Part shown: piece after piece, positions 11,531 through 23,401 of the stretch
Layout of the letters: each line of letters opens with the position of its first letter
How positions within the stretch are numbered: the first letter of the stretch is position 1
DNA from: Candidatus Vallotia laricis
GTDB taxonomy: Bacteria > Pseudomonadota > Gammaproteobacteria > Burkholderiales > Burkholderiaceae
DNA length: 64,000 nucleotides
Assembly: GCF_020541325.1 (NCBI RefSeq)
Contig: NZ_CP047399.1
Span: 62,001-126,000 of the forward strand
Direction: 5' to 3'
The notes under the pieces: model-generated
The model's input: only the letters and a program-made list of their open reading frames with translations
Database searches by the model: none
What the model was told of the DNA's origin: nothing
Program-made: the position numbers and the translations under genes

Positions 11531-14500
11531 ATGAAAGCTTTGCTCGATCTATTCAAGCAAGTCCAACAAGAAGAAGTTTTTGATTCCATCAAGATAGGCC
11601 TGGCCTCGCCAGATAAGATCCGGTCCTGGTCGTTTGGTGAAGTAAAAAAGCCAGAAACTATCAATTATCGCACCTTCAAGCCAGAACGCGATGGTTTATT
11701 CTGCGCGAAGATTTTTGGCCCAATCAAGGATTACGAGTGTTTATGTGGCAAGTATAAACGCTTAAAACATCGTGGTGTAATTTGCGAAAAGTGCGGTGTT
11801 GAGGTGACACTTACAAAAGTACGCCGCGAGCGTATGGGCCATATTGAGCTTGCTTCTCCGGTTGCACATATATGGTTTCTAAAATCTCTGCCGTCACGCT
11901 TGGGTATGGTGCTCGATATGACATTACGCGATATCGAGCGCGTGCTTTATTTCGAGGCATATGTCGTTATCGATCCAGGCATGACATCGCTGAAAGCGCG
12001 GCAGATTATGACCGAGGAAGATTACTATAAAGCCGAAGAAGATGGTGAAGAATTCCGAGCAGAAATGGGCGCAGAAGGTATACGTGAGTTGCTTCGAGCT
12101 ATCGATATTGACGCACAGATTGAGCAACTTCGAGCGGAGTTAAAGACCACCGGCTCGGAAGCAAAGATTAAGAAGTACGCAAAACGCCTAAAAGTGCTTG
12201 AAGCATTTCAGCGTTCCGGGATTAAGCCAGAATGGATGATTCTTGAGGTATTGCCTGTGCTGCCGCCGGAGTTACGTCCGCTAGTGCCGTTGGACGGTGG
12301 CAGGTTCGCGACGTCAGATCTAAACGACTTATATCGTCGTGTGATTAATCGTAATAATCGGTTAAAGCGTTTACTTGAACTAAAAGCACCCGAGATAATT
12401 ATTCGAAATGAAAAGAGGATGCTGCAGGAAGTAGTCGATTCGCTACTCGATAATGGACGTCGTGGTAAGGCGATGACTGGTGCTAATAAACGACCCCTAA
12501 AGTCACTTGCTGATATGATTAAAGGCAAAGGCGGCCGCTTCCGCCAGAATTTACTTGGCAAGCGTGTTGACTACTCTGGCCGTTCAGTGATTGTCGTCGG
12601 TCCAACACTTAAACTGCATCAGTGCGGCTTACCTAAGTTAATGGCACTTGAATTGTTTAAACCGTTCATTTTTAACAAGCTCGAAGTAATGGGTGTTGCG
12701 ACGACAATCAAGGCAGCAAAGAAGGAAGTTGAAAGCCAGACATCGATTGTGTGGGATATTCTTGAAGAAGTTATCCGTGAGCATCCAGTGATGCTGAACC
12801 GCGCACCAACGCTACATCGTCTAGGGATTCAAGCATTTGAGCCGGTACTAATAGAGGGAAAAGCAATCCAATTACACCCACTCGTATGCGCTGCGTTTAA
12901 TGCGGATTTTGATGGTGACCAAATGGCTGTGCATGTACCGCTTTCGCTCGAAGCACAGATGGAGGCGCGCACACTAATGCTTGCATCTAATAACATTTTG
13001 TTCCCGGCTAACGGTGATCCCTCTATCGTTCCATCACAAGATATCGTTTTGGGTTTGTACTATGCGACGCGCGAAGCAATCCATGCGAAGGGCGAAGGAA
13101 TGGTCTTTACTGGCGTAGGAGAAGTGCTTCGAGCATATGAGAATAAGACAGTAGAACTAGCGTCGCGCGTTAATGTACGGATTACCGAGAGGGTGGCTAA
13201 TGAGGATCATTCTAATGATTCGCCTAAATTCGTATCCAAGATTTCCCTATATGCTACTACCGTAGGTCGTGCGATTCTATCAGAAATTTTGCCACCTGGC
13301 CTGCCATTTAGAGTCCTAAATAAACCTTTGAAGAAGAAGGAAATCTCTAGACTAATTAATACTGCTTTCCGTTGTTGCGGCTTACGCGAAACAGTCATTT
13401 TTGCTGACCAATTAATGCAATCCGGATTTCAGCTAGCCACTCGAGCTGGAATCTCGATCTGTGTTGACGATATGCTTGTGCCAGTACAAAAGGGAGCAAT
13501 CGTCGGTGAAGCTGCTAAAAAAGTCAAGGAATATGATCGACAATATATGTCGGGATTGGTTACTGCCCAGGAGCGTTATAACAACGTAGTCGACATTTGG
13601 TCAGCAACCTCTGAGTTAGTTGGAAAAGCAATGATGCATCGACTTTCAACTGAACCAGTAATCGATAGAAATGGCAATAAAACGCATCAAGAGTCATTCA
13701 ATTCGATTTATATGATGGCAGACTCTGGTGCCCGTGGTTCAGCAGTGCAGATTCGTCAATTAGCTGGTATGCGTGGTCTTATGGCTAAGCCGGATGGCTC
13801 GATCATCGAAACGCCAATTACTGCAAATTTCCGCGAAGGCTTAAATGTGCTGCAATACTTTATCTCAACGCATGGAGCCCGTAAAGGATTGGCGGATACT
13901 GCATTAAAAACTGCGAACTCAGGCTATCTAACTCGTCGTTTAGTTGACGTAACACAAGACCTTGTAGTGGTTGAAGACGATTGCGGCACTAGCCAGAGCG
14001 TAGTAATGAAAGCTCTAATCGAAGGCGGTGAGGTTATCGAAGCGCTACGCGACCGGATTTTAGGCCGAGTAGCAATATCCGATATAGTCAATCCAGAAAT
14101 CCAGGAAACGCTATACAAATCAGGCACTTTACTAGATGAAGCTGCGGTTGAAGAAATTGAGCGCCTCGGCATTGATGAGGTGCGCGTACGTACGCCACTT
14201 ACCTGCGAAACACGCTATGGTTTATGCGCGAAATGCTATGGTCGAGATCTTGGACGCGGCGCACTGGTAAATGTAGGTGAGGCGGTAGGTGTAATCGCCG
14301 CGCAATCAATTGGCGAGCCTGGTACGCAGCTAACAATGCGCACATTCCATATCGGTGGTGCTGTATCACGATCAGCTGTAGCTTCTAGTGTTGAAGCGAA
14401 GTCTAATGGAACTGCACGCTTTACCCCAACAATGCGCTATGTTACGAACACAAAAGACGAGCAGATTGTTATTTCTCGTTCTGGAGAAATGATTATCGCA

Positions 14501-15778
14501 GATGACCACGGTCGTGAGCGTGAATGCCACAAAATTCCATATGGTGCAACGCTACTACAATTAGATGGCATGCAGATCAAAGCGGGTACACAGCTTGCGA
14601 CGTGGGATCCCATGACACGTCCGATTATTACCGAGTACGGTGGTACGGTAAAATTTGAAAATGTTGAAGAGGGAGTAACCGTCGCTAAACAGATCGATGA
14701 AGTAACCGGCCTATCGACTCTCGTTGTTATTGACTCAAAGCACTGTGGCTCTCAATCACCTAAGAATGTACGCCCACAGGTAAAGCTTCTATATGAGACC
14801 GGTGACGAAGTAAAAATTCCAGGTACAGAGCATGCGGTGCAAATTGGTTTCCAGGTCGGTGCATTAATCACTGTTAAGAATGGCCAGAAGGTGCAGATCG
14901 GTGAGGTGCTTGCGCGGATTCCAACTGAGTCGCAGAAGACTCGCGACATTACTGGCGGCTTACCCCGAGTTGCAGAGCTATTCGAGGCGCGTTCTCCAAA
15001 AGATGCGGGCTTTCTAGCAGAAGTCACCGGAACAGTATCATTCGGAAAAGATACGAAGGGAAAGCAGCGTTTAATCATCACAGACCTAGACAGAAATCAA
15101 CATGAATTTCTAATTTCTAAAGAAAAGCAAGTACTTGTACACGATGGCCAAGTTGTTAACAAGGGCGAAATGATCGTCGACGGTCCGGCAGATTCGCATG
15201 ACATACTGCGCCTGCAGGGTGTCGAGGCGCTCTCTCGCTATATCGTTGATGAAGTGCAAGACGTATATCGCTTACAGGGTGTGAAAATTAATGATAAGCA
15301 TATTGAAGTGATTGTGCGCCAAATGCTGCGACGCGTGCAAATCGTGGATAATGCTGATACTCGGTTTATCCCGGGCGAACAAGTAGAGCGTTCCGATATG
15401 CTTGACGAGAATGATCGGATTATTGCGGAAAGTAAACGGCCAGCAACTTATGAAAATGTGCTACTTGGTATTACAAAAGCGTCACTATCGACTGATTCAT
15501 TTATCTCAGCTGCATCGTTCCAGGAAACAACGCGCGTGCTGACTGAAGCAGCGATTATGGGCAAGCGCGACGATCTTCGTGGTTTAAAAGAGAATGTGAT
15601 TGTTGGTCGCTTGATTCCAGCTGGTACAGGGCTTGCATTCCACAAAGCTAGAAAGAGTAAGGAGATGGCTAATAGAGAACGTTTTCAGCAGATTAAAGAA
15701 GAGGAAGATAATTCGAGTCCATTTGACTTTACTATGCCCAAAATACCAGTCGAACAGCCGTTTTCTGAAAAAAAATAA
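11531..15778 (+). CDS. rpoC: DNA-directed RNA polymerase subunit beta'
   Basis: Catalytic subunit of RNA polymerase. The 1415-residue product matches the family length. The N-terminal zinc site CLCGKY...CEKCGVE is near residues 70-88, the catalytic Mg-binding NADFDGD is at residues 457-463, and the second zinc cluster ([15 protein letters not shown]) is in the C-terminal third, followed by [19 protein letters not shown] Shine-Dalgarno GGAGAA lies before the ATG. The lineage-typical C-terminus ends in a charged tail. It is the last gene of the operon; a long empty region follows. Confidence 0.99.
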   Translation: MKALLDLFKQVQQEEVFDSIKIGLASPDKIRSWSFGEVKKPETINYRTFKPERDGLFCAKIFGPIKDYECLCGKYKRLKHRGVICEKCGVEVTLTKVRRERMGHIELASPVAHIWFLKSLPSRLGMVLDMTLRDIERVLYFEAYVVIDPGMTSLKARQIMTEEDYYKAEEDGEEFRAEMGAEGIRELLRAIDIDAQIEQLRAELKTTGSEAKIKKYAKRLKVLEAFQRSGIKPEWMILEVLPVLPPELRPLVPLDGGRFATSDLNDLYRRVINRNNRLKRLLELKAPEIIIRNEKRMLQEVVDSLLDNGRRGKAMTGANKRPLKSLADMIKGKGGRFRQNLLGKRVDYSGRSVIVVGPTLKLHQCGLPKLMALELFKPFIFNKLEVMGVATTIKAAKKEVESQTSIVWDILEEVIREHPVMLNRAPTLHRLGIQAFEPVLIEGKAIQLHPLVCAAFNADFDGDQMAVHVPLSLEAQMEARTLMLASNNILFPANGDPSIVPSQDIVLGLYYATREAIHAKGEGMVFTGVGEVLRAYENKTVELASRVNVRITERVANEDHSNDSPKFVSKISLYATTVGRAILSEILPPGLPFRVLNKPLKKKEISRLINTAFRCCGLRETVIFADQLMQSGFQLATRAGISICVDDMLVPVQKGAIVGEAAKKVKEYDRQYMSGLVTAQERYNNVVDIWSATSELVGKAMMHRLSTEPVIDRNGNKTHQESFNSIYMMADSGARGSAVQIRQLAGMRGLMAKPDGSIIETPITANFREGLNVLQYFISTHGARKGLADTALKTANSGYLTRRLVDVTQDLVVVEDDCGTSQSVVMKALIEGGEVIEALRDRILGRVAISDIVNPEIQETLYKSGTLLDEAAVEEIERLGIDEVRVRTPLTCETRYGLCAKCYGRDLGRGALVNVGEAVGVIAAQSIGEPGTQLTMRTFHIGGAVSRSAVASSVEAKSNGTARFTPTMRYVTNTKDEQIVISRSGEMIIADDHGRERECHKIPYGATLLQLDGMQIKAGTQLATWDPMTRPIITEYGGTVKFENVEEGVTVAKQIDEVTGLSTLVVIDSKHCGSQSPKNVRPQVKLLYETGDEVKIPGTEHAVQIGFQVGALITVKNGQKVQIGEVLARIPTESQKTRDITGGLPRVAELFEARSPKDAGFLAEVTGTVSFGKDTKGKQRLIITDLDRNQHEFLISKEKQVLVHDGQVVNKGEMIVDGPADSHDILRLQGVEALSRYIVDEVQDVYRLQGVKINDKHIEVIVRQMLRRVQIVDNADTRFIPGEQVERSDMLDENDRIIAESKRPATYENVLLGITKASLSTDSFISAASFQETTRVLTEAAIMGKRDDLRGLKENVIVGRLIPAGTGLAFHKARKSKEMANRERFQQIKEEEDNSSPFDFTMPKIPVEQPFSEKK

Positions 15779-15859
15779 TGCTCCAGCCCGCTAGTTTAGA
15801 ATTAACGATTCTAGAGAGCCAAGTTATGCACCAAATATTAGTTCGGCAATAAATTCTGC

Positions 15860-15901
15860 GTACATGTACAAGAGTGTTTTTGTGTACATGTACAAGAGTG
15901 T
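15860..15901 (+). repeat. 18-bp direct repeat pair
   Basis: The 18 bases GTACATGTACAAGAGTGT occur at 15860-15877 and again at 15884-15901, separated by six bases. Each copy contains the 10-base palindrome GTACATGTAC. It lies 80 bases after the rpoC stop in non-coding DNA and looks like a slippage product. Confidence 0.9.
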
Positions 15902-16344
15902 GTGAGATTTATTTTTATGTAAATCGACTGAAACAGTTAGCGACAAAGATTTGTATAGTTAAAAGTTTTATTTTTTTACTTTTCGCCCGATATTTAGCTT
16001 GTTTTACATTCAAAGTCTTAGATAAGAACAGCATATATGATGAAAAGCAAAGTATAAAACTGGGGTAGTTTAAGATTTCTAGTCGACTAAATACTCATAA
16101 AATTTATGAGAGTATCTTCTAGAGTATGTCTTATTACCACTTTTCTTAAATTATTTGAATGCATGTGCTTAGTGCAGTAGCAGAATAGTTCATCGCATAA
16201 CTGACTTTTAGTGCAGGTAACTCTGCTAAGCAGCATAGAATTACGACTTACTTGAGGTTATAAAACCTATAAATAAGACAAGAAACTTTAATATCAATAG
16301 TAACACTGTTGTGCAATATCTCCATCAGCACAGACAGATAGGCT

Positions 16345-16362
16345 ACCATTCATATGAATGGT
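16345..16362. repeat. 18-bp perfect palindrome
   Basis: ACCATTCATATGAATGGT is self-complementary over its full length. It lies 67 bases before a much longer palindrome in the same gene-free region. No neighbouring gene explains it as an operator. Confidence 0.85.
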
Positions 16363-16429
16363 TTGGTAGAAAATTGGATATACTAATTTTGTAATGTTAA
16401 AAACTAAATTTTTGTCCCCCGAAGAACCA

Positions 16430-16479
16430 AAATACCTTCTGCTTCATAGAGTAATTACTCTATGAAGCAGAAGGTATTT
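16430..16479. repeat. 50-bp perfect palindrome (25 bp arms, no spacer)
   Basis: Arms at 16430-16454 and 16455-16479 are exact reverse complements (the left arm begins AAATACCTTCTGCTTCATAG and ends AGAGTAA). There is no unpaired spacer, so as RNA it would form a very stable hairpin and as DNA a cruciform. It is not followed by a clear T-run, although the arm ends in TTT. It lies about 650 bases after rpoC and may act as a bidirectional terminator; that is inference. Confidence 0.92.
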
Positions 16480-18276
16480 CATCATAAATCTTCTAATGAA
16501 GCGCCGATTAACTTACAAAAGTAGTAATAAGTTATTATAGATAATGCTAATCAAATAATTAAAGTGCCTATCATTTACAATGAAGAGTTATATGCAGCTC
16601 TTCAACTCTTCAATAAAGTACAAGCAAAACACGAGACGTTTTTAAACTGCTACCACTGCTTCTGTTGCGGGTAAGGAAAAAAGATAGACCGATGAGCTAG
16701 TAATACTAAAGACTAGGGCGGATTGTTAACAGCGAACTTCATAGAACTGCTCACGAGAAGTCAGTAAAGTTATTTGCAATTAGTAAAGCTTCTGTATATC
16801 TCAGTAAGGCTATGTTTACGGTGCAAGTACATGTGTATGCATATATATTGCAATATTATCGTGCATTTCTAGAATGTACGCTGCATTGTCCAGACCTCCA
16901 TATCAAGGACGCGTTTGCACGAGAATAATCATCAAGTGGCTATTGCACTAAACAACGTACCAAACAATATTCGAGTATTTTTTCCGAATTTTAATTGATC
17001 GAACATTGATTACCAAATCGTTGAGAAAAATAATGCGTATATACAAATTATACTTTACTCACGCTTAGTCTGCTAACGCAGACAGCGCTGTTGATTCGCG
17101 TATTATGTATTGCGCCTATCTCCCCGGAAAAATGAATAATTAGCTAATTTAGTGGGGAATACAGGCGTCACCCTGCTAGTAACTCGGCTTTGTTAACAGA
17201 GAGCGGGCATTATAAATATATCAACATTCCCTTTAGAATAAAACTTAGTAAACTAAGCACGCATTTTATCCCGCATCTCTTCCTAAGAGTATTAAGACTT
17301 TCTTAGAAAACTAGCGGCTGCTAATAATAACCTTTCCTTGAATACATATATATTCCGCTGTCTAAACGATGTTATGCAGCGGAGCTGAATGATTCGTGAG
17401 TCTATGTATGGCTAACGAATTACATAGTCAAGTATAGGCAGAAAGCTTGAGATGTGTTGCATGTATTGTGCAGACACTAAATATCAATGTGTACAGAGCT
17501 GCTTAGCCACTTAGATAGATAGCTAACCTGCTCGTATCTAGCCAAAACCCCCTAATAACACAAGCGCAGCATTGAAATAATCCCGTTAGTATACCGCGCA
17601 CATCGGGCTAGTAGATTTGATTTGGGAGCACTTAATCGATATATTATAAGGTAATAATCTCATAGATTAAGCGCTAGGAGGATCTAATTCCATGAGAACT
17701 TTTAGTATTATTAACTTCTTGTTAGGGGTGTAATAGCAATAAATTCATAAATTCATCGATGTCCCTCTTTCCAGATATTACAAGTCTATGGAGAACCACT
17801 TCTTACAGAACCAAGTAAAATTAGCACTAATGGGAGTGTAGTGTTACGATTCGTCAATATACTGTATCTAAGTAAAGTAAAGATAAATATCCGTACATAT
17901 CATAGTAAGCGTACGGCCTAGACATAGCCCGCAGAGTATCGCCGTCCCGGCGTATGTTCTGAGATTAATTAGCGGCTTTTATATATCAATATAATTACAC
18001 GATACGGTATAAGATAGCATATCGTTAGTACATATATTTTAGTCACTACCACTCAAGAGTAAATAATATATAATAGCACTGGCTATGTTGGTGACGCGAG
18101 AAAATTCCGAAATCTATTGACGTACCTAAAAAGTCTAGAATAAAATAGCGGGTTATTCTATCGGCGAAGCTGCGCGAACATTACTAGCCACTTATTCAAT
18201 ATCTAAGCCGGCTGATTTTCAGCATACTGCTGCCCGGGCCAGCGTTATCCGGTTTTGACCACTTCCAGGAATCATG

Positions 18277-18657
18277 ATGCCAACCATCAATCAATTGGTT
18301 CGCAAAGGCCGCGCTTCGGAGCATACGAAGAGTAAAAGTCCTGCATTACAAGACTGTCCGCAGCGCCGCGGTGTATGTACTCGTGTGTACACGACAACGC
18401 CAAAGAAACCGAACTCAGCACTTCGTAAAGTCGCAAAGATTCGTTTGACAAACGGCTTCGAGGTTATCTCATATATTGGTGGTGAAGGCCATAACCTACA
18501 GGAGCACTCAGTTGTGCTAATTCGTGGCGGCCGAGTTAAAGATCTTCCGGGCGTACGTTACCACACAGTGCGCGGGTCCCTAGATACCCAGGGAGTCAAG
18601 AACCGTAAGCAAGCGCGCTCAAAATACGGCGCAAAGCGCGCTATTACAGGTAAGTAA
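18277..18657 (+). CDS. rpsL: 30S ribosomal protein S12
   Basis: S12 sits at the decoding centre and is the streptomycin target. The start is the second of two adjacent ATGs, giving the conserved [12 protein letters not shown] and 126 residues; the first ATG would only add one methionine. An AGGA lies 6 bases upstream of that second ATG. The decoding-site loops [13 protein letters not shown] and [13 protein letters not shown] keep the usual lysines of streptomycin-sensitive strains. It opens the str operon with rpsG, fusA and tuf. Confidence 0.97.
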   Translation: MPTINQLVRKGRASEHTKSKSPALQDCPQRRGVCTRVYTTTPKKPNSALRKVAKIRLTNGFEVISYIGGEGHNLQEHSVVLIRGGRVKDLPGVRYHTVRGSLDTQGVKNRKQARSKYGAKRAITGK

Positions 18658-18820
18658 GTAATATTTCTGCCAATGTATGGGCGATAATACTAAAATTAGT
18701 CGGCCCTATCGAGTAAGCGCTTAGATGATTAATATAGTTAATCGTAAGATGGATCGAGATTTAGTAGATAGCCTCGAGAGAAAAGAAAAACCGATTCAAT
18801 CGAATAGTTAAAGGAAAAAA

Positions 18821-19291
18821 ATGCCGCGTCGTCGCGAAGTTCCTAAGCGGGAAATATTGCCAGATCCAAAATTCGGTAATGTTGATGTTGCAAAATTCAT
18901 GAATGTATTGATGCTTTCAGGTAAAAAATCAGTCGCCGAGCGCATCGTATACGGGGCTTTTGAGCAAATACAGGGAAGAGGTGGGAAAGACCCACTAGAG
19001 GTGTTTACAGTCGCACTGAGCAACGTGAAGCCGGTAGTCGAAGTGAAGAGTCGTCGTGTGGGCGGAGCGAACTATCAGGTTCCAGTTGAAGTTCGGCCAT
19101 CACGTCGTATGGCATTATCAATGCGTTGGTTGCGCGAGGCTGCGAAGAAACGTAGTGAGAAGTCTATGGCGCTGCGTCTAGCGGGTGAATTACTAGAAGC
19201 TGTAGAAGGTCGAGGGGGTGCTATGAAGAAGCGTGATGAAGTACACAGAATGGCGGAGGCAAATAGAGCTTTCTCCCATTTCCGTTTCTAA
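18821..19291 (+). CDS. rpsG: 30S ribosomal protein S7
   Basis: Primary assembly protein of the 30S head and a neighbour of the mRNA exit channel. The product has the standard 156 residues, with the N-terminal [19 protein letters not shown] and the C-terminal [20 protein letters not shown] typical of proteobacteria. A clear AAGGAAA precedes the ATG. It is 163 bases after rpsL and is followed by a hairpin before fusA. Confidence 0.98.
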   Translation: MPRRREVPKREILPDPKFGNVDVAKFMNVLMLSGKKSVAERIVYGAFEQIQGRGGKDPLEVFTVALSNVKPVVEVKSRRVGGANYQVPVEVRPSRRMALSMRWLREAAKKRSEKSMALRLAGELLEAVEGRGGAMKKRDEVHRMAEANRAFSHFRF

Positions 19292-19330
19292 TAGCCATTA
19301 GTCTGGCGATCCGTAATAAACGAAAAATTT

Positions 19331-19368
19331 CGGGCGGGTGCGCTTACGAAGCGCCTCGCCCGTTTATA
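19331..19368 (+). terminator. hairpin between rpsG and fusA, possible attenuator
   Basis: CGGGCG at 19331-19336 pairs with CGCCCG at 19357-19362; an inner GCGCTT/AAGCGC stem closes a three-base loop, and two further pairs with a bulged T connect the stems. The hairpin is followed by TTTATATT. GC-rich stem plus T-rich tail suggests partial termination within the str operon. Confidence 0.6.
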
Positions 19369-19418
19369 TTAAGGCGCATCGCGATTTTCCCGCTGCGCAA
19401 TCCTCTTGAGAGATTAAA

Positions 19419-21521
19419 GTGGCTCGTAAGACTCCTATCGAGCGTTACCGTAATATTGGTATTAGTGCTCATATTGACGCCGGCAAAACCACGACAACAG
19501 AGCGTATCTTATTTTACACTGGTGTAAATCACAAGATCGGCGAAGTACATGATGGTGCTGCGACGATGGACTGGATGGAGCAAGAGCAGGAACGTGGTAT
19601 TACAATTACGTCCGCTGCGACGACAGCTTTCTGGAAAGGCATGGGTAATAACTACCCAGAACATCGCATCAACATTATCGATACGCCAGGTCACGTAGAT
19701 TTTACGATTGAGGTCGAGCGCTCAATGCGCGTGCTCGATGGAGCATGCATGGTGTACTGCGCCGTTGGTGGCGTTCAGCCGCAGTCCGAAACGGTATGGC
19801 GGCAAGCTAACAAATACAAGGTACCTCGGCTTGCATTTGTTAACAAAATGGACCGTACTGGCGCAAACTTTTTTAAGGTATATGATCAGCTAAAGGCACG
19901 CCTAAAAGCTAATCCAGTACCGATTGTAGTACCGATTGGTGCAGAAGAGTCGTTTAAGGGTGTTGTGGACCTGTTGAAAATGAAGGCGATTATTTGGGAG
20001 GATATTTCGCAAGGAACGAAGTTCGAATATGTTGATATTCCAGCAGAACTCTTAGATATGTGTCAAAAGTGGCGTGAGAAAATAATTGAGTCGGCAGCTG
20101 AAGCCAGTGAGACACTTATGGAAAAGTATCTTAGTGGAGAAACATTAAGCGAACCTGAGATCGTTAAAGCGTTACGAGATCGCACGATTGCCTGTGAAAT
20201 TCAACCAATGTTGTGTGGAACCGCATTTAAGAATAAGGGTGTGCAACGCATGCTAGACGCGGTGATTGACTTCCTACCATCGCCAATCGATATTCCGCCG
20301 GTTACGGGAGAGATGGAGGGTGGTGGGGGTATACAACGTAAGGCATCCGATGACGAAAAATTCTCAGCACTTGCATTCAAAATTATGACAGACCCGTTTG
20401 TGGGTCAATTGATTTTTTTCCGCGTGTATTCAGGTGTAGTAAATTCCGGCGATATAGTGCTAAATTCGACGAAGGGCAAGAAAGAGCGTATCGGACGGAT
20501 TCTGCAGATGCATGCGAATCAGCGCGAGGAAATTAAAGAAGTGCGCGCTGGAGACATTGCCGCCGCGGTCGGCCTAAAGGAAGTGACAACTGGTGACACA
20601 CTATGTGCTCTAGTCAACCCAATTGTGCTTGAACGTATGTTATTCCCAGAGCCTGTTATCTCGCAAGCCGTCGAACCAAAGACAAGAGCCGACCAGGAAA
20701 AAATGAGTATTGCACTAAACCGCCTAGCGCAAGAAGACCCATCGTTTCGTGTACATACTGACGAAGAATCTGGCCAGACAATTATCTCAGGTATGGGAGA
20801 GTTGCATCTAGAAATTCTAGTCGATAGAATGAGGCGCGAATTCAACGTCGCAGCGACAGTCGGTAAGCCGCAGGTTGCTTACCGTGAAACAATTCGAAGC
20901 TCAGCAATCGATATTGAAGGAAAGTTTATTAAGCAATCTGGCGGCCGAGGTCAATATGGTCATGTGGTAATCAAGCTAGAGCCTAATGAACAGGGAAAGG
21001 GCTATGAATTTCTTGATGAGATAAAAGGTGGTGTGATTCCGCGTGAGTACATCCCTGCAGTTGATAAAGGTATTCAAGAAACTCTGAAAAGCGGCGTGCT
21101 TGCTGGTTTTCCGGTAGTCGATGTAACGGTACACTTAACGTTCGGTTCGTATCATGATGTAGATTCAAATGAAAACGCATTTCGGATAGCCGGATCGATG
21201 GCGTTTAAGGAAGCTATGCGTCGGGCGAGTCCCGTAATTCTTGAGCCAATGATGGCTGTCGAAGTTGAGACACCAGAAGAGTATATGGGCAATGTAATGG
21301 GTGATCTATCCGGCCGCCGCGGTATCGTGCAAGGCATGGAAGATATGACTGGCGGCGGTAAGATTGTCCGTGCTGAGGTGCCTATGTCTGAAATGTTTGG
21401 ATACTCCACGTCGCTGCGCTCGCTGACACAAGGCCGCGCAACGTATACGATGGAGTTCAAACATTATTCCGAGGCCCCAAGAAATGTGGCTGATGCAATT
21501 ATTAATGCAAAAGCGAAATAA
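19419..21521 (+). CDS. fusA: elongation factor G
   Basis: GTPase that drives ribosomal translocation. The 700-residue product has the full five-domain length. G1 [13 protein letters not shown] is at residues 17-29, G3 DTPGHVDF and G4 NKMD follow, and domain IV/V motifs GGRGQYGHV and [20 protein letters not shown] are intact. The start codon is GTG, supported by the conserved N-terminus [19 protein letters not shown] and a GAGAG upstream. It is followed after 42 bases by tuf copy 2. Confidence 0.98.
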   Translation: MARKTPIERYRNIGISAHIDAGKTTTTERILFYTGVNHKIGEVHDGAATMDWMEQEQERGITITSAATTAFWKGMGNNYPEHRINIIDTPGHVDFTIEVERSMRVLDGACMVYCAVGGVQPQSETVWRQANKYKVPRLAFVNKMDRTGANFFKVYDQLKARLKANPVPIVVPIGAEESFKGVVDLLKMKAIIWEDISQGTKFEYVDIPAELLDMCQKWREKIIESAAEASETLMEKYLSGETLSEPEIVKALRDRTIACEIQPMLCGTAFKNKGVQRMLDAVIDFLPSPIDIPPVTGEMEGGGGIQRKASDDEKFSALAFKIMTDPFVGQLIFFRVYSGVVNSGDIVLNSTKGKKERIGRILQMHANQREEIKEVRAGDIAAAVGLKEVTTGDTLCALVNPIVLERMLFPEPVISQAVEPKTRADQEKMSIALNRLAQEDPSFRVHTDEESGQTIISGMGELHLEILVDRMRREFNVAATVGKPQVAYRETIRSSAIDIEGKFIKQSGGRGQYGHVVIKLEPNEQGKGYEFLDEIKGGVIPREYIPAVDKGIQETLKSGVLAGFPVVDVTVHLTFGSYHDVDSNENAFRIAGSMAFKEAMRRASPVILEPMMAVEVETPEEYMGNVMGDLSGRRGIVQGMEDMTGGGKIVRAEVPMSEMFGYSTSLRSLTQGRATYTMEFKHYSEAPRNVADAIINAKAK

Positions 21522-21560
21522 CAGTTAGCAAGTATTCACGAAACACTTTTGGAAGAAGAG

Positions 21561-22767
21561 AAAATGGCCAAAGGCAAGTTTAGACGAACCAAGCCGCACG
21601 TGAACGTAGGTACGATCGGTCATGTTGACCACGGAAAGACTACGCTGACGGCAGCGCTTGCGACAGTGCTCTCGTCGAAATTTGGTGGAGAAGCGAAGAA
21701 GTACGATGAGATTGATGCAGCACCAGAAGAAAAAGCCCGTGGTATCACGATTAACACAGCGCATATCGAGTACGAGACAGAACAGCGTCACTACGCACAC
21801 GTGGACTGTCCGGGTCATGCAGACTACGTAAAGAATATGATAACAGGCGCAGCGCAAATGGACGGTGCGATCCTGGTTGTGTCGGCTGCAGACGGCCCGA
21901 TGCCGCAAACGCGTGAGCATATTCTACTAGCACGTCAAGTAGGTGTACCGTATATCATTGTTTTCCTCAACAAGTGCGATATGGTAGACGATGCGGAGCT
22001 TCTTGAGCTGGTAGAGATGGAGGTTCGCGAGCTACTATCTAAGTATGAGTTCCCTGGCGATAACACGCCAATTATAAAAGGTTCGGCAAAACTAGCGCTA
22101 GAAGGGGATAAAGGGGAGTTAGGTGAGGTAGCAATGATGTGTCTAGCTGACGCGCTAGACACATATATTCCAACACCTGAGCGCGCGATTGATGGTACGT
22201 TTCTTATGCCAGTGGAAGATGTTTTCTCAATTTCTGGTCGGGGCACAGTAGTCACAGGGCGCGTAGAGCGCGGGGTGATCAAGGTCGGTGAAGAAATAGA
22301 GATTGTAGGTATCCGTAACACGGTGAAGACAACATGCACGGGCGTAGAGATGTTCCGAAAGCTGCTAGACCAAGGTCAGGCAGGTGACAACGTAGGTATC
22401 TTACTACGAGGCACTAAACGTGAAGATGTAGAGCGTGGCCAAGTACTTGCTAAGCCCGGAACAATTACTCCACATACACAATTCACGGCAGAAGTGTATG
22501 TGCTAAGTAAAGATGAGGGTGGGAGACATACACCGTTTTTTAATAACTATAGGCCCCAGTTCTATTTTCGTACAACAGATGTAACGGGTTCCATTGAGTT
22601 GCCTACCGACAAAGAAATGGTCATGCCAGGTGATAACGTATCTATCACAGTCAAGTTAATTTCGCCAATCGCGATGGAAGAGGGTCTACGCTTTGCGATC
22701 CGCGAGGGTGGACATACTGTTGGTGCCGGTGTTGTTGCTAAAATTATCAAATAAGATCACGGGATTT
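21561..22767 (+). repeat. tuf repeat, copy 2 (about 1.2 kb, identical to 2162-3368)
   Basis: Identity with copy 1 starts three bases before the ATG and stops 13 bases after the stop codon (both have GATCACGGGATTT there). Beyond these points no similarity remains. Such sharp limits indicate ongoing gene conversion between the two loci about 19 kb apart. Confidence 0.93.
21564..22754 (+). CDS. tuf: elongation factor Tu, copy 2
   Basis: Second gene for the aminoacyl-tRNA carrier, in the str operon position called tufA in E. coli. The ATG used here gives the same 396-residue protein as copy 1; an upstream ATG in frame would add five residues (MEEEK) that are really the purine-rich ribosome binding site GGAAGAAGAG. 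P-loop [18 protein letters not shown] and NKCD are present. A strong terminator lies 42 bases after the stop. Confidence 0.98.
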   Translation: MAKGKFRRTKPHVNVGTIGHVDHGKTTLTAALATVLSSKFGGEAKKYDEIDAAPEEKARGITINTAHIEYETEQRHYAHVDCPGHADYVKNMITGAAQMDGAILVVSAADGPMPQTREHILLARQVGVPYIIVFLNKCDMVDDAELLELVEMEVRELLSKYEFPGDNTPIIKGSAKLALEGDKGELGEVAMMCLADALDTYIPTPERAIDGTFLMPVEDVFSISGRGTVVTGRVERGVIKVGEEIEIVGIRNTVKTTCTGVEMFRKLLDQGQAGDNVGILLRGTKREDVERGQVLAKPGTITPHTQFTAEVYVLSKDEGGRHTPFFNNYRPQFYFRTTDVTGSIELPTDKEMVMPGDNVSITVKLISPIAMEEGLRFAIREGGHTVGAGVVAKIIK

Positions 22768-22796
22768 TAATATAGAAATTATACGTAGTGTCTGGG

Positions 22797-22837
22797 GCAG
22801 CCTCCCGTTAATAGGAAAACGGGAGGCTGCTTTGTGT
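22797..22837 (+). terminator. str operon terminator after tuf copy 2
   Basis: Arms 22797-22809 and 22818-22830 (GCAGCCTCCCGTT/AACGGGAGGCTGC) pair perfectly over 13 bp around an 8-base loop and are followed by TTTGTGT. It ends the str transcript before the S10 operon. Confidence 0.88.
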
Positions 22838-22850
22838 TCTTTTGTGGCGA

Positions 22851-22856
22851 TATAAT
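22851..22856 (+). promoter_or_regulatory. possible -10 box for the S10 operon
   Basis: A perfect TATAAT lies directly after the str terminator and 28 bases before the rpsJ start. No convincing -35 is found at the usual distance. The position between a terminator and the first gene of the next operon supports it. Confidence 0.4.
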
Positions 22857-22883
22857 ATCGCTTCGCTCTTTACAGGAAATGTC

Positions 22884-23195
22884 ATGCAAAAGCAGAAAAT
22901 CCGTATTCGGCTAAGAGCTTTTGACTATAAACTAGTTGATCAATCAGCGCGCCAGATTTTTGAGACGGTACAGCGTACCGGAGCAGTTCTCGTCGGACCA
23001 ATTCCGCTGCCTCGGCGTATCCAGCGCTTTGACATTCTACGTTCGCCCCATGTAAATAAAACATCGCGTGATCAATTAGAAATCCGCACACATCTGCGTC
23101 TTCTAGATATTGTTGATCCGACAGACAAAACTGTCGATGCCCTTATGAAGCTTGATTTGCCTGCTGGTGTCGACGTCGAAATAAAACTGCAGTAA
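22884..23195 (+). CDS. rpsJ: 30S ribosomal protein S10
   Basis: S10 belongs to the 30S head and is also NusE in antitermination. The start is set at the internal ATG giving [15 protein letters not shown] and 103 residues, the family length; it follows AGGAAA by 5 bases, and the longer reading would run into the promoter region. The signature [22 protein letters not shown] and the C-terminus [13 protein letters not shown] are conserved. The next gene, rplC, is 206 bases away, an unusually wide gap for this operon that shows no further gene. Confidence 0.96.
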   Translation: MQKQKIRIRLRAFDYKLVDQSARQIFETVQRTGAVLVGPIPLPRRIQRFDILRSPHVNKTSRDQLEIRTHLRLLDIVDPTDKTVDALMKLDLPAGVDVEIKLQ

Positions 23196-23401
23196 CACTA
23201 CTGTATAGTGCTTTTTATGCAGTCCTGTGTGCTGCTCGAAAATAATTTTTATTTTAAAAAAACGAGAATTCTGTTAAAATTCTTCCGTATTTGCGTTTTA
23301 AAAATTTGTATAGTCCACATATCTCAAACCATCACATATTTGTCAGTCATTAGTAATTAGTAGTCAGCCCCGACCAATCGCAGTCGGAAATGGAGAAAAT
23401 A

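Larger units (their letters stand above)
15779..18276 (+). other. gene-free AT-rich region between rpoC and rpsL
   Basis: About 2.5 kb without a supportable gene on either strand; all frames are broken by frequent stops and the longest ones give low-complexity translations without family signatures. It holds an 18-base direct repeat near 15860, several inverted repeats (16345-16362, 16430-16479, 16581-16612) and many short A/T runs. In free-living Burkholderia this interval carries genes, so decayed remnants are likely, but none could be recognised. Confidence 0.7.

Noticed and set aside
15860-15901. CRISPR-like repeat pair
   Set aside because: Only two copies with a six-base spacer; no array and no cas gene in the window.
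15874-16068. 64-codon frame after rpoC
   Set aside because: It begins inside a direct repeat, has no ribosome binding site and no family-like sequence.
17101-17180. Weak inverted repeat GCCTATCTCCCC with GGGGAATACAGGC
   Set aside because: Several mismatches and a long loop; not better than chance in this region.
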